The notes beneath the pieces are model-generated. The model was not told the origin of the DNA and did no database searches. It saw only the letters and a list, made by a program, of their open reading frames with translations. A program made the translations under genes and the position numbers. DNA of 64,000 nucleotides, taken from positions 1 through 64,000 of the IMG/VR virus record IMGVR_UViG_3300030329_001671; one strand, written 5' to 3'. The stretch is from a virus. Within the stretch, counting starts at the first letter, position 1; each line of letters starts with the position of its first letter. Positions 50,217 to 58,783 of this stretch are shown piece after piece.

Positions 50217-51848
50217 ATGAACGAATTCACCTTACTAAGGGTGTGTAAAGACATCAAGGGTCATAGAGTTACTAATGATGAAATTAAGCATCTAGTAAAG
50301 GATGTTTCTACTAGAACTTTATCTTTCCCTAAGTCTAACGATTTTAAATCTTCTACAGCCTTTTTGGTAGATACTGCTTCGCAGTTCTCGCTAGATAAGT
50401 CTTTTTTCACTAGAGCATACCCTAAAGGTGATTATTCGTATTTTTCTAAGGCTATGCAAAATTTCATTGAAGACGATGAAATTTTAGAAAAAGAGGATGT
50501 GGTAACCCAAAAATCTGAGTACTTAGACTTTTCCGATACAGAAACCGGAGAACTTCTGAACTTATCTAAAGCTGCTCCCTCAGGCGGAATGACTACTAAA
50601 GGTAGTATTAAAGACGCTATTGATGAGTATGAACGTTTATATAAAGCAGGGTTCTCAACCGCCGCAGAAATTTTAACGCTATCTCGTTATTACCCTAACA
50701 ATAAAGCATATGCCCAACTTGCGGGTGATATTTTAGAGAAAAATGAACCTCTAGTGGTGGGTGGTCCCGCTTCAGTTGAAATGGTAGACCGAGAGGGACA
50801 CCTTATTACCATGGATGCTATGGATAGAGCATTTAGAAAGTTTATGGGTAATATCAGAACCCGTAACGCCATGGTTCTACACTCGGACGTACAAGTTGGG
50901 TGGGCGTTACCAGCGTACATAAATAAGTCGGGTCAAATATTTAAAAGTGGTGTGTATGAGAACCACCTGTTTTTCATTACAGAAATGCGTAACGACACCA
51001 AAATTGCCGACAGAGTAAAAGAGCAGGTGAAAGAGGGGCGTATACGAAGTTACTCCATCGCAGGCTCCGCCCTTGAAACCGACTCAGAGTTGGTTCAGGA
51101 AAAAGGTAAGGACAGAATTATAACTAAGGTAACTGAGTTAGAGTTAGCCGAAGTTACGGTCTGTGAAAAAGGGGTAAACCAAGGAGCTCATTTTAACTTA
51201 CTAAAAGCCCATGGTTCAGAAAATTCGGGAACTTGTATAGATGGCAGTTGCCTAATAAAGCTAGAAAAGGAACAAGCTGGACCGGGTTCAGGTGTTCCCC
51301 ATGGGGCGGATACTGGTGGAAACTATAACAAGTTTTATGGCGGATTCGACCCCGACAAAGATTTACCAAACGGATGTTACCGGTACGCAGGTAAAACGGT
51401 AGAAGAATATTCTCTATCTATGGATAATAATACTCAAGGGAGCATGTCCCCCGGATTAGAGTCGTACTCTGAGTATAATGAAGATAAGGTAGAAGAAATT
51501 ACTGAATATGATGAAAAGTTAGAAAAACGCCGACAGGAGGTTTTTAAAATGGTTACGGGAAAGCGTTCCTCTTTGGAACAACTGAAAAGTTTCATAAAAG
51601 CTGAGGTTGGTCCAGAAGGGACTTTGACCGAAATTTTTGACACTCCAGAGGAAATTTTAGAGCGAACTGAAGAAATTCGAGAAAAACATGGCTGGCCGAA
51701 AGAAAAGGAAGCCCTAAACGAATTACACGATATGAAAAACAATCCTGAATCTAGAGGAACCACTCAACGTGGTACTGCTGTCACTACGGCAGGACAGGAT
51801 TACCAAACTTTAGATATCACTAAATCTGAAGACTGCGGGTGTAGTTAA
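50217..51848 (+). CDS. XkdF/S78-like prohead protease-related protein
   Basis: 543 residues. The central part (about 185-330) matches the XkdF-type phage serine protease: VEMVDREGHLITMDAMDRAF, AMVLHSDVQVGWALPAY (His, about 222), YENHLFFITEMRNDTK, GRIRSYSIAGSAL (Ser, about 278), VTELELAEVTVCEKGVN. The C-terminal 200 residues are highly charged and helical, perhaps an internal scaffold-like part, with a TKSEDCGCS end. Likely processes the prohead. The N-terminus (about 1-120) has no recognised domain. Confidence 0.7.
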   Translation: MNEFTLLRVCKDIKGHRVTNDEIKHLVKDVSTRTLSFPKSNDFKSSTAFLVDTASQFSLDKSFFTRAYPKGDYSYFSKAMQNFIEDDEILEKEDVVTQKSEYLDFSDTETGELLNLSKAAPSGGMTTKGSIKDAIDEYERLYKAGFSTAAEILTLSRYYPNNKAYAQLAGDILEKNEPLVVGGPASVEMVDREGHLITMDAMDRAFRKFMGNIRTRNAMVLHSDVQVGWALPAYINKSGQIFKSGVYENHLFFITEMRNDTKIADRVKEQVKEGRIRSYSIAGSALETDSELVQEKGKDRIITKVTELELAEVTVCEKGVNQGAHFNLLKAHGSENSGTCIDGSCLIKLEKEQAGPGSGVPHGADTGGNYNKFYGGFDPDKDLPNGCYRYAGKTVEEYSLSMDNNTQGSMSPGLESYSEYNEDKVEEITEYDEKLEKRRQEVFKMVTGKRSSLEQLKSFIKAEVGPEGTLTEIFDTPEEILERTEEIREKHGWPKEKEALNELHDMKNNPESRGTTQRGTAVTTAGQDYQTLDITKSEDCGCS

Positions 51849-52576
51849 TGTCTAAGTATTTACTGTCCAAACTATTTCCTAATTTCGTAAAAAAGACTCA
51901 AACTCAACATTTGGCTAAAGGTCCCTTTGGTGAAGGTTTGGACGCTGCGGAATTGGATAAAGCTAGAGTTTACCTTAAGCCCGGTGAACAAGCTCCTGAG
52001 GGAGCGCAGGTACAAACGGGTCCTAAGGGTGGACAATACTACGACGACATGGGTGGTGGAGCCGTCCCTACAGATGAAGCTCAACCATACCCGGCTGAAG
52101 CGTATGACCAAGCTATGGATGCTGAAGTAGATGCTTTAAGTGGAATTCCACAAGAAACGCTTTCGCCTCCCGACGTATCCGAAGCTACATTTGATGGACA
52201 AGGTAATATACAGTTGCCGGGTAGTGACCCCTATCCTATTAGCGAACTTATTGGTTCAGACACGGAAGCTGTAAATGCCCTTGGGGAACGATATCAACAA
52301 GAAGGTGGAGCTAATCCGGCCGAATTACTTTCTGGTTATGACGGACCTCTGACTCAGGATGGTATACACGAGTACCTAAGCGATATAGTTCAATATGATG
52401 ACGCCTTCGTATCTGACAATGATTATCATAATGCTATAGATTTTGCTAGCTGGGTTGGTGAACAATCAGGATTATCCGAAACTCAAAAAATGGTTAAGAT
52501 GATGCAGAAACACAATATAGATAACAAAAGGCGTGATCCAATAGTATTGTCCAACAAGGGCGGTACACATAGGTAA
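51848..52576 (+). CDS. Tagged head-module protein
   Basis: 242 residues, TAATG overlap. Residues about 37-67 carry the tag module (RVYLKPGEQAPEGAQVQTG, then GGQYYDD), the third copy in the window. The rest is acidic with no catalytic motif I recognise. It may be an effector without known domain, or a minor head protein. Confidence 0.55.
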   Translation: MSKYLLSKLFPNFVKKTQTQHLAKGPFGEGLDAAELDKARVYLKPGEQAPEGAQVQTGPKGGQYYDDMGGGAVPTDEAQPYPAEAYDQAMDAEVDALSGIPQETLSPPDVSEATFDGQGNIQLPGSDPYPISELIGSDTEAVNALGERYQQEGGANPAELLSGYDGPLTQDGIHEYLSDIVQYDDAFVSDNDYHNAIDFASWVGEQSGLSETQKMVKMMQKHNIDNKRRDPIVLSNKGGTHR

Positions 52577-52588
52577 TAGGAGGTAACT

Positions 52589-53059
52589 ATGCTCTCATCT
52601 CTTTTTATGGGTACACTTCTGTTACAGAAGGAGAAACCCCATAAGTATATCAGTCGAACTATGGGACCTAATGGTAAGTGGCAATATGACTATGGTAACG
52701 ATGTAGTCTCACATGGCGCAGACGAGAATGCCTCTAGTAGAGATCAAGCTTGGCATCACCAAGATCAAGCAAAGATGCACCAAGAGAAGGTAGATTCTCA
52801 CCAAAGGCATCTCGATAGATGGGAGCCAGAAGGTCAAGCACCTGACTACTTGACCCCAATTGAGGAGTCTCAGGCTAAACGAGATGCTCATCAGGCAGCA
52901 GTAGATCACCACACAGCGGAAGCACAGCCTCATGAAGAGGCGTGGCAGCAAGAGCGACAAGCTAATATTGACGCTCTCGCAGCTAGGAGGGCTGCCCGAA
53001 GTCAAATGACTCCACATGAGAGAAATATGGAACAGGGTCGCATCTACGGATGGGACTAA
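52589..53059 (+). CDS. His-rich minor head-associated protein
   Basis: 156 residues, ATG after AGGAGGTAACT. The N-terminal part HKYISRTMGPNGKWQYDYG resembles the short aromatic module (K-Y-I-x-R and a W-x-Y-x-Y end) often seen at the start of phage head-associated proteins. Middle is His/Gln-rich helix (AWHHQDQAKMHQEKVDSHQ). The function is unknown; a virion cargo protein is possible. Confidence 0.5.
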   Translation: MLSSLFMGTLLLQKEKPHKYISRTMGPNGKWQYDYGNDVVSHGADENASSRDQAWHHQDQAKMHQEKVDSHQRHLDRWEPEGQAPDYLTPIEESQAKRDAHQAAVDHHTAEAQPHEEAWQQERQANIDALAARRAARSQMTPHERNMEQGRIYGWD

Positions 53060-53071
53060 GAGGAGACAACT

Positions 53072-53290
53072 ATGCTCGCATTTTTAAGTAAACTACTTCC
53101 AAAGGAATATAAAGGGTTATTGGCTTTGGGTCAACAAATCTTTGCTAACTTGGACACCAAGGAGGAACGGGCTGACGCTCTAGCTTACATTAAGGAAGCT
53201 TTGTCTGACGGTCAAGTAACCGTTCCAGAGTGGGGTCGGATTGGCGGTAAGTTAGGCATTCTAAAAACCCGTAAAAAGAAGAATGGCTAA
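53072..53290 (+). CDS. Small helical protein, unknown
   Basis: 72 residues, ATG after AGAGGAGACAAC. Pattern: LLPKEYKGLLALGQQIFANLDTKEER, ADALAYIKEALSDGQVT, VPEWGRIGGKLGIL, then a basic tail. Similar short proteins often lie beside small membrane genes in phages, as here. Function not known. Confidence 0.55.
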   Translation: MLAFLSKLLPKEYKGLLALGQQIFANLDTKEERADALAYIKEALSDGQVTVPEWGRIGGKLGILKTRKKKNG

Positions 53291-53471
53291 AATTAAAGAG
53301 TATTTCCCTATTCCCTTAATTTTATTCGGTGGGATAACTGCCGATATAGCTAATTCTATAGACACGGAAATAATAACGCTACAGGTAGTTGCGTGGTCTT
53401 CCGTAATTGTAGGTTCTATAGGTTTAGCCCGAATAGTGTGGAATAAAGTCCGGTGGTTCAGTAATTCGTAG
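53283..53471 (+). CDS. Small two-helix membrane protein, holin candidate
   Basis: 62 residues, ATG overlapping the previous gene. Two hydrophobic segments: FPIPLILFGGITADIAN and LQVVAWSSVIVGSIGLARIVW. Basic C-terminus. This layout is typical of small holins, but no endolysin is identifiable in the window, so the role is only suggested. Confidence 0.55.
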   Translation: MAKIKEYFPIPLILFGGITADIANSIDTEIITLQVVAWSSVIVGSIGLARIVWNKVRWFSNS

Positions 53472-53482
53472 GAGGAAGTGGC

Positions 53483-53659
53483 GTGGCTAATCTAGAGGCG
53501 TGGGAGAATCGGGATCGGAAGATTACCAAACGTAGACGTTTAAAGAGTATGAATAAATTAGACCCCCCTACTCCCAACCCTAAAAAGAGTAAAAAACCTA
53601 GAATTTCGGAAACTAAACTTCTCGCAGACTTAGATTTGGATGAAATATTTAAAATCTAA
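53483..53659 (+). CDS. Small basic protein, unknown
   Basis: 58 residues, GTG start at 53483 with TAGGAGGAAG upstream. Very basic (KITKRRRLKSMNK, PNPKKSKKPRI) with an acidic hydrophobic end (LLADLDLDEIFKI). May bind nucleic acid. It closes this operon before the promoter at 53681. Confidence 0.5.
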   Translation: MANLEAWENRDRKITKRRRLKSMNKLDPPTPNPKKSKKPRISETKLLADLDLDEIFKI

Positions 53660-53680
53660 GTTCATTTCCTTCTAATGTAT

Positions 53681-53688
53681 GTATAATA
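53681..53688 (+). promoter_or_regulatory. GTATAATA promoter-like motif of the scaffold-capsid operon
   Basis: GTATAATA lies in the long leader before the scaffold gene. A start near 53694 would give a leader of about 140 nt. No standard -35 box. Confidence 0.55.
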
Positions 53689-53702
53689 ACAATAGACAAG
53701 AG

Positions 53703-53731
53703 AAAGCAGTTGCTTTGGCATCTGCTTTTTT
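53703..53731 (+). terminator. Intrinsic terminator in the scaffold-capsid leader
   Basis: Stem AAAGCAG (53703-53709) pairs with CTGCTTT (53722-53728), followed by a T run. It lies about 10 bases after the expected start of the promoter at 53681, so it either ends upstream transcripts or attenuates the capsid operon. The rest of the leader (53732-53832) has a GAGGG/CCCTC hairpin and a GGAGG ribosome site. Confidence 0.65.
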
Positions 53732-53832
53732 ATTTGTTATTTCGCACAATTACGAGGGCATGCGGCGAGACCACCCTCCAAAGCGATAGAAAGGTTATGG
53801 AAAAAGTTTTTATTCTCTTTGGAGGAATAATA

Positions 53833-54660
53833 ATGACGGATCAAAACGATTTGCTAAAGGGTAACACCCTTGCGCTTGAGGCTATTGCCGAGCAGCTTCA
53901 GAAGTCTAACGACTTGTCAGCTAAACTCGCAGCCCGATTCGCAAAAGAAGACGAAGAAGCAGAAGAGAAAGAGCATGCAGAGGCCGAAGAGCTTGCTAAG
54001 GCTGCATTTACTAAAGAAATTGTAAAGGCAGTTGGTAACGCTTTTGGTCTTGCTAAAGGTGACGAGGCTCCTTCAGGAGAATCTCCTCAAGGTATGCCAG
54101 TTGACGACTACAACCCAAAGCCAGTTTCTAGCCCTGCCACTCCGCCAGCTGCGGACACAGAGGAAGACGCTGACCCTGACACTGACACTGAGACTGTTCA
54201 GCAGCCTATTGCTGCTGCTGCAGAAATTAAGTTGGCAGATGAGGGCGCAGACGAGTATCCTCAGGTAGAGGATCCCGGCGTTGTAGAAGATGAAGAAGTT
54301 AACATGGCGTACATGAAGTCTCAATTGACTTCAATGGCTAAGGCTATCGCTGACCTTGCTAAGTCTCAGGCTTCTACCGACTCTGCGGTTGCTTCGGCAG
54401 TCGAGAACCAGATGCGGAAGATTGGCTGGAAAGAGGCTGAGGTTGGTGGACGACCACAGAGCCGGATTCTTCCAGATGTAGGCGACCCACTTCAGAAAGC
54501 AGCAGAAATTGGTGAACAGGTTGCCGACGGTAACTTCGACCCTGAAGCTGTTGTAGACCAACTTACCAAAATGAGTTACGCTGACATGGCAGAAATGCAG
54601 GTTAGCATGGCTGGACAGGGCGACTCTCTAACGGGTATCCTTTCTCAGCCCTCAAAGTAA
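53833..54660 (+). CDS. Scaffold-like capsid assembly protein
   Basis: 275 residues from ATG 53833 with GGAGGAATAATA upstream. Acidic, Ala/Glu-rich and helical. Residues about 30-65 are a charged coiled coil, about 70-150 low complexity with Pro/Asp/Thr, and the last 80 residues helical. Directly before the major capsid gene, so a scaffold is the natural reading. Codons are more C-ending than the average of the window, suggesting high expression. Confidence 0.65.
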   Translation: MTDQNDLLKGNTLALEAIAEQLQKSNDLSAKLAARFAKEDEEAEEKEHAEAEELAKAAFTKEIVKAVGNAFGLAKGDEAPSGESPQGMPVDDYNPKPVSSPATPPAADTEEDADPDTDTETVQQPIAAAAEIKLADEGADEYPQVEDPGVVEDEEVNMAYMKSQLTSMAKAIADLAKSQASTDSAVASAVENQMRKIGWKEAEVGGRPQSRILPDVGDPLQKAAEIGEQVADGNFDPEAVVDQLTKMSYADMAEMQVSMAGQGDSLTGILSQPSK

Positions 54661-54680
54661 TTACGGAGATAAGATAGATA

Positions 54681-56045
54681 ATGGCTACTAATCCATCACT
54701 ATTTCAGTACTTCAGTCAGGCGCAACGTGGCCGTGGCTTGCTTGAGAACGTCTTCGGACCGGATTTCATGCAGAAGCAGTCTTACTTTACGGTTGACTCC
54801 GCTACTGGAATTTTCAATGCTACATACGGACGCAAAGTGTGGCATGCTCTAAACAACCAGACTCGATTCTGGAATGCCCTTCCCCGTGTGGTTTGGGGCA
54901 ATAGCGTTGGTTGGCGTGTACGAACCGACCGTGGTTCTGGGCGATCTCGTCCGATCACGGAAACGGGAACTCTCCCGACCGTTGACATCTCGAATATCGA
55001 GAATGTCCAGTCTCTACCGAGAATCGTGGGTACAACCTTCGGTGCAGCTGTGAAGGCAATCTTCACCGCCAACCTTGAGGGTGGTGCTGGCGACATTCTT
55101 GCGATGGAGCATGAGAACGCAGAAATTGACCACGTAAAGGAAATCAACGAAGAACTCCTTGCTGGTTCTGCTTACTTGACTAGCGCAGGTGCAACTACCA
55201 CTTTCACGGTTCCAGCTTCCGTAGCTAAGAACTTTAAAGTTGGTGACGCAGTTTCGCAGTACGACAACTCAGCAACCGACTGGGATCGCACAAGTGGTTC
55301 CGCAGTTTCCGCTGTCAACACCTCAACTGGTGTTGTAACGGTTGCTACTGGCACAACTTTCGCAGACAGCGACGTTGCTGCGATTTACAGTCGTGCAGGT
55401 ATGACCTCAATTGATGATATCGTCTGGGAAGACGGTGCAGCAGTTGGTGGTGCATCCCACGCTAACTACACCGCTAACGGTGGTGTACGAGCATACAACC
55501 TAACGTATGCTGACCGTACCGCTGGTACGTGGAATGCTGGTGCTTCGGTCCAGTATAACTCTGGTACAGGCCGTGACCTGTCGTTGAACCTTTTGGACAA
55601 CGCAATCATGAACATTCGTAAGAATGGTGGTGAGCCTAACCTCATCCTCATGGGTCATGACCAGTACTTCAAACTTGAGCGACTCTTGAACTCTCAACAG
55701 AGGTACTTGGGTCAGGAAGAGTTTGAAGTTGGTGTCGGTGACGAGCGAACATTCCCCGGTACTCGAACAGGACTTGTCCTCTCGACCTACCTTGGTATTC
55801 CGATTCTTACTGACAACGACGTTCCTGTTTCAGTTTCATCTGCTGATGCAGTTCTTGGTCAGAACGTTTACGTTCTTGACACGGACTCCATCGAGATTGC
55901 TGTAGCACAGCCTACTCAGTATGTTGAAAACCGTGACTACTTCGCAGCTAACGCTCTTGTAGTTCGTGGTCTTCTCTACACGATGGCTGAACTTCGAGCT
56001 CGCAACATTTGGCACACCGCCAAGATTGCTGACTTGAACACATAG
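54681..56045 (+). CDS. Major capsid protein (HK97-like)
   Basis: 454 residues, ATG after CGGAGATAAG. Pattern: helical start, TFWNALPRVVWG-type region, an RITETGTLPTVD-like E-loop zone (GRSRPITETGTLPTVDISN), an inserted Gly/Thr-rich beta region about 165-290 and the P and A domain end (NLILMGHDQYFKLERLL, GLVLSTYLGIPILTDNDVP, ALVVRGLLYTMAELRARN). Strong C-ending codon use and a perfect terminator after it fit a very highly expressed coat protein. Follows the scaffold. Confidence 0.85.
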   Translation: MATNPSLFQYFSQAQRGRGLLENVFGPDFMQKQSYFTVDSATGIFNATYGRKVWHALNNQTRFWNALPRVVWGNSVGWRVRTDRGSGRSRPITETGTLPTVDISNIENVQSLPRIVGTTFGAAVKAIFTANLEGGAGDILAMEHENAEIDHVKEINEELLAGSAYLTSAGATTTFTVPASVAKNFKVGDAVSQYDNSATDWDRTSGSAVSAVNTSTGVVTVATGTTFADSDVAAIYSRAGMTSIDDIVWEDGAAVGGASHANYTANGGVRAYNLTYADRTAGTWNAGASVQYNSGTGRDLSLNLLDNAIMNIRKNGGEPNLILMGHDQYFKLERLLNSQQRYLGQEEFEVGVGDERTFPGTRTGLVLSTYLGIPILTDNDVPVSVSSADAVLGQNVYVLDTDSIEIAVAQPTQYVENRDYFAANALVVRGLLYTMAELRARNIWHTAKIADLNT

Positions 56046-56062
56046 TCTAAAAGACTTGTTTA

Positions 56063-56093
56063 GGCGACCCCTTCAAATGGAGGGGTCGCCTTT
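56063..56093 (+). terminator. Intrinsic terminator after the major capsid gene
   Basis: Perfect 9-bp stem GGCGACCCC (56063-56071) with GGGGTCGCC (56082-56090), 10-base loop, followed by TTT. It ends 18 bases after the capsid stop codon. Confidence 0.85.
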
Positions 56094-56125
56094 CTATTGA
56101 ATGTAATGTAATGTAATGGTGAATA

Positions 56126-56344
56126 ATGAGAAGTGTGTATGCTGATGGCGTGTTGAAAAGTTTGAATATTCAAACTAATAGAATGGTTGGGGAAGTGATG
56201 AATCTTCTTGAAGCTTCATTACCTGACTCTGGTGCAACGACAGCTTTAAAGAAATCTATAAAGCAAGCCATGTGGCGCACGAATCGAAATATTCAAGATG
56301 ATGTGAACGGTCTGTCTTTCACAAATGAGGACAATATAGAATGA
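56126..56344 (+). CDS. Small helical protein after capsid, unknown
   Basis: 72 residues, ATG start with only a weak ribosome site. Short direct repeats (AATGT ATGTA) lie before it. Helical, polar. It overlaps the decoration gene by 4 bases (ATGA). Unknown function. Confidence 0.5.
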   Translation: MRSVYADGVLKSLNIQTNRMVGEVMNLLEASLPDSGATTALKKSIKQAMWRTNRNIQDDVNGLSFTNEDNIE

Positions 56345-56979
56345 CTAAACATACGTTTAAACAATCGGATGTAACAGGGGATACCCGTGGACTAGCACGA
56401 TCAGCCCTAGGTTACGACTGGAACTACTTGGCTGACGCTGAGACTCTTCTTTTCGGTAGCACCGATGAGACTGCATTCCGAATGCAGAATATGTCTCCCG
56501 GTACTGGTATTTCTACTGCTACAGGTGGTGTTTATAAGGCTAACGTTACATATGCAGGAGATTTAATCAAGACTGAGATTCTTATAGATTTGACTGGATT
56601 ATCTTCCGCTGCTGCCGCTGACATTATTGGTGTCAATGACGCTGCTAACTGTCACATAGGGCAAATTACTGCTGCTCTAAATGGTACAATTGTTGCGGGT
56701 CACATTGAATGTTTTGAGACTCCTACAACTGGTGAGCCTGACATTGATGTATACTCAGCTACAGAAGCTACTGGTACAGAAAATGCTGCAATCGGTGATC
56801 TAACTGAGACAGCTTTGTTGAACACTGGAGCGGATTGGACGCTGACTAAGCAAAAGATGGCTCTTACAGCGGTTCCTGCTGCTGACCAATACTTGTATCT
56901 GGTTGCATCTGGTGGTGGTGATGCTGGTGTTTATGACGCTGGTATTTTCCTACTCACGTTGTACGGTTACGCATCCTAA
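56341..56979 (+). CDS. Probable capsid decoration protein
   Basis: 212 residues. All-beta and rich in Gly, Ala and Thr, with alternating strands and no cysteine pair motif (ITAALNGTIVAGHIECFETPT, YLYLVASGGGDAGVYDAGIFLLTLYGY). It lies after the capsid gene and between two terminator hairpins. Typical of head decoration or vertex proteins. The exact role is inferred. Confidence 0.6.
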   Translation: MTKHTFKQSDVTGDTRGLARSALGYDWNYLADAETLLFGSTDETAFRMQNMSPGTGISTATGGVYKANVTYAGDLIKTEILIDLTGLSSAAAADIIGVNDAANCHIGQITAALNGTIVAGHIECFETPTTGEPDIDVYSATEATGTENAAIGDLTETALLNTGADWTLTKQKMALTAVPAADQYLYLVASGGGDAGVYDAGIFLLTLYGYAS

Positions 56980-56987
56980 TAAAAACG

Positions 56988-57016
56988 GTAGCCACCTCCT
57001 TGTTGGAGGTGGCTAC
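56988..57016. terminator. Perfect 12-bp hairpin after the decoration gene
   Basis: Stem GTAGCCACCTCC (56988-56999) pairs exactly with 57005-57016, loop of five. It is preceded by AAAAA but lacks a T run after, so it may stop transcription weakly or act as an RNA end-stabilising or processing structure. Confidence 0.6.
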
Positions 57017-57067
57017 TACAGATAATGAGTTTACAGTTACAGATGAAGAATATGAAATAAATAAAGT

Positions 57068-57095
57068 AACGCCATAGTTTGATATGGCGTTTTTT
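57068..57095 (+). terminator. Intrinsic terminator
   Basis: Stem AACGCCATA (57068-57076) with TATGGCGTT (57083-57091), then a run of T. It ends 16 bases before the GTG start at 57111. Confidence 0.8.
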
Positions 57096-57110
57096 GTTGG
57101 GAGAATATAG

Positions 57111-57425
57111 GTGGCAATAGACGCTTTAATATCTTCCGTGTTTTCTACTTATGGTGTATCGGGAGTGTTAACTTTAGTATCAGTTTATCTGGTGACTAAA
57201 TTATATTATTTGGAACGAAGGTACACTAAATTGGAGATGGACTTGAACGACATACAAAAATCAGTCGAACTTCATATGAATGACACTAGAGCTCATATGA
57301 TGGCAAGAGCCAAAGAGGTAGATTCTAACATGAAAGCGTTAGATAATAAATTAGATTCTTTGGTGAATTGGGCAATATCCACACGGCAAGGGGATGTTGG
57401 GTGGCTTCAAAAGAGGGGTAAATAA
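57111..57425 (+). CDS. Membrane-anchored coiled-coil protein
   Basis: 104 residues, GTG start. One N-terminal hydrophobic segment (VFSTYGVSGVLTLVSVYLVTKLYYL), followed by a coiled coil (about 38-85). The layout resembles inner-membrane spanins or holin-like (XhlA/BhlA-type) proteins. It is followed by a second small membrane gene, a pair often seen in lysis cassettes. Confidence 0.6.
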   Translation: MAIDALISSVFSTYGVSGVLTLVSVYLVTKLYYLERRYTKLEMDLNDIQKSVELHMNDTRAHMMARAKEVDSNMKALDNKLDSLVNWAISTRQGDVGWLQKRGK

Positions 57426-57616
57426 TGATTGCCCTAAGAGTTTTAGGACCAAAACGAGCTTGTAAATATTCCTTTGCTGCTACGGTGTCCTTACTCTTTT
57501 TATTATTGGTTAGTTTATCGTCATCAGCAAAAGGCGCAGTTGAGGTCTATTCTGAGGCAATTGATGATATAATAGAAGTAGAGGCAAAAATGTCTCCCAC
57601 AAATAGCGAGGATTAG
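57425..57616 (+). CDS. Small membrane or exported protein
   Basis: 63 residues, TAATG overlap. Basic start (VLGPKRACKYS) then a hydrophobic stretch FAATVSLLFLLLVSLSSSAKGA that looks like a signal peptide or single membrane segment, followed by an acidic tail. No lipobox Cys, so it is not a typical outer-membrane spanin. May pair with the upstream protein. Confidence 0.55.
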   Translation: MIALRVLGPKRACKYSFAATVSLLFLLLVSLSSSAKGAVEVYSEAIDDIIEVEAKMSPTNSED

Positions 57617-57624
57617 ATAGGAAA

Positions 57625-58602
57625 ATGGGAAATTTTACCACTGAGACACAAATTTTAGATACTTTAGTAAGGTCGCAATCAGATAACCTAGTAGATTTCT
57701 CTGTAAAGGAAAGTGTTCATGCTTGGAATCGCATAATTCCAGTCAGTGGAACCTTGTCTACTGCCGAAACTCCTCAAGATTTATATAACATCGGAGATGA
57801 GAACGCAAATCGTCCGGCTGCCGTAAACCTATTTACAAATCCTAGCTTTGAAAACTCCACCACAGGTGTAACCAATGATGGAGCCGCAGCCACTAGAGTT
57901 ACTACAACTCCCCGACTAGGGACTTATTCCCTTCAAGTAAATCCGGCTAACTCAGCAGCCCTTGAAGGCTGTTATGCCACCGTAAATAATATAGGTGGGT
58001 TAGATACTTATTTGATTGCCTCTATATATGTTCGTGATGCCTCCGATGCAGATGCCACAGTAATTTTAAAAATTAAAGACAGCGATGGTACTGACTTAGC
58101 TACCTCTGGGGCAGTCAACGTAACAGATTCTTATCAACGTCTAGAGGTTAGGTATGCCCTACCTGCTGCCTCTGCGTCGTATCGAATTTGGTTTGGAACC
58201 TCCTTACAACACAATACAGACACATTTTGGGATAGTTTACAGATAGAGCATCGTCAGGACGGTATGGCTACAGAGTTTATTGACGCAGTAAACCAAGCAA
58301 ACTGTTCTTGGCAAGGAACTGCTGACGCATCATACAGTCAGAGAATATCCCCACTTACGGTCATTAAAGGATTCAGACTCAATTTCTCTCATGATACCTT
58401 GATAGCATTTGATACCACAGCCGATGTAAAGGCTGTAGCAGCAGCTAGCAGGGAACGAAGCCATCTAATTGATGTCTCTGTTTCGGCAATATGGGAACCT
58501 AGTTGGCCTTTAGATATAAGACAAAATATTTCATTCACTAATGGAGCAGGTTCCGAAACTCCCACGGTATCCGGGACGCTGTTCGGAAGAAGTTCCGTCT
58601 AG
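57625..58602 (+). CDS. Structural protein with carbohydrate-binding-like domain
   Basis: 325 residues, ATG. About residues 65-215 resemble a CBM/galactose-binding fold: VNLFTNPSFENSTTGVTND, GTYSLQVNP, LIASIYVRDAS, YQRLEVRYALPAA, DTFWDSLQIEH. C-terminal part is beta-rich. Such domains in phage virions help attach to sugars on the cell surface. Could be a fibre or head decoration. The order relative to the head genes suggests a decoration or accessory fibre. Confidence 0.6.
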   Translation: MGNFTTETQILDTLVRSQSDNLVDFSVKESVHAWNRIIPVSGTLSTAETPQDLYNIGDENANRPAAVNLFTNPSFENSTTGVTNDGAAATRVTTTPRLGTYSLQVNPANSAALEGCYATVNNIGGLDTYLIASIYVRDASDADATVILKIKDSDGTDLATSGAVNVTDSYQRLEVRYALPAASASYRIWFGTSLQHNTDTFWDSLQIEHRQDGMATEFIDAVNQANCSWQGTADASYSQRISPLTVIKGFRLNFSHDTLIAFDTTADVKAVAAASRERSHLIDVSVSAIWEPSWPLDIRQNISFTNGAGSETPTVSGTLFGRSSV

Positions 58603-58604
58603 CC

Positions 58605-58772
58605 GTGAAGTTGTTTAAAAAATTATTAAGTTTTAGACATAAACATACACCTGTTATGCAGTTATCTAACTTTAAGGGAAGAAACCCTAGAGTACAGGTT
58701 ATTTGTGATTCTTGTGAACAACCAACAAGTCTTAAAACAACCAAGGAACGGTTTTTTCCTCCAAGCATTTAA
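58605..58772 (+). CDS. Small protein with Cys pair, unknown
   Basis: 55 residues, GTG at 58605. Basic helical start (KLFKKLLSFRHKHT), then VICDSCEQP, a possible zinc knuckle half-site. Short; the ribosome site is weak, so confidence is limited. Confidence 0.45.
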   Translation: MKLFKKLLSFRHKHTPVMQLSNFKGRNPRVQVICDSCEQPTSLKTTKERFFPPSI

Positions 58773-58783
58773 AGGATAAGAAT

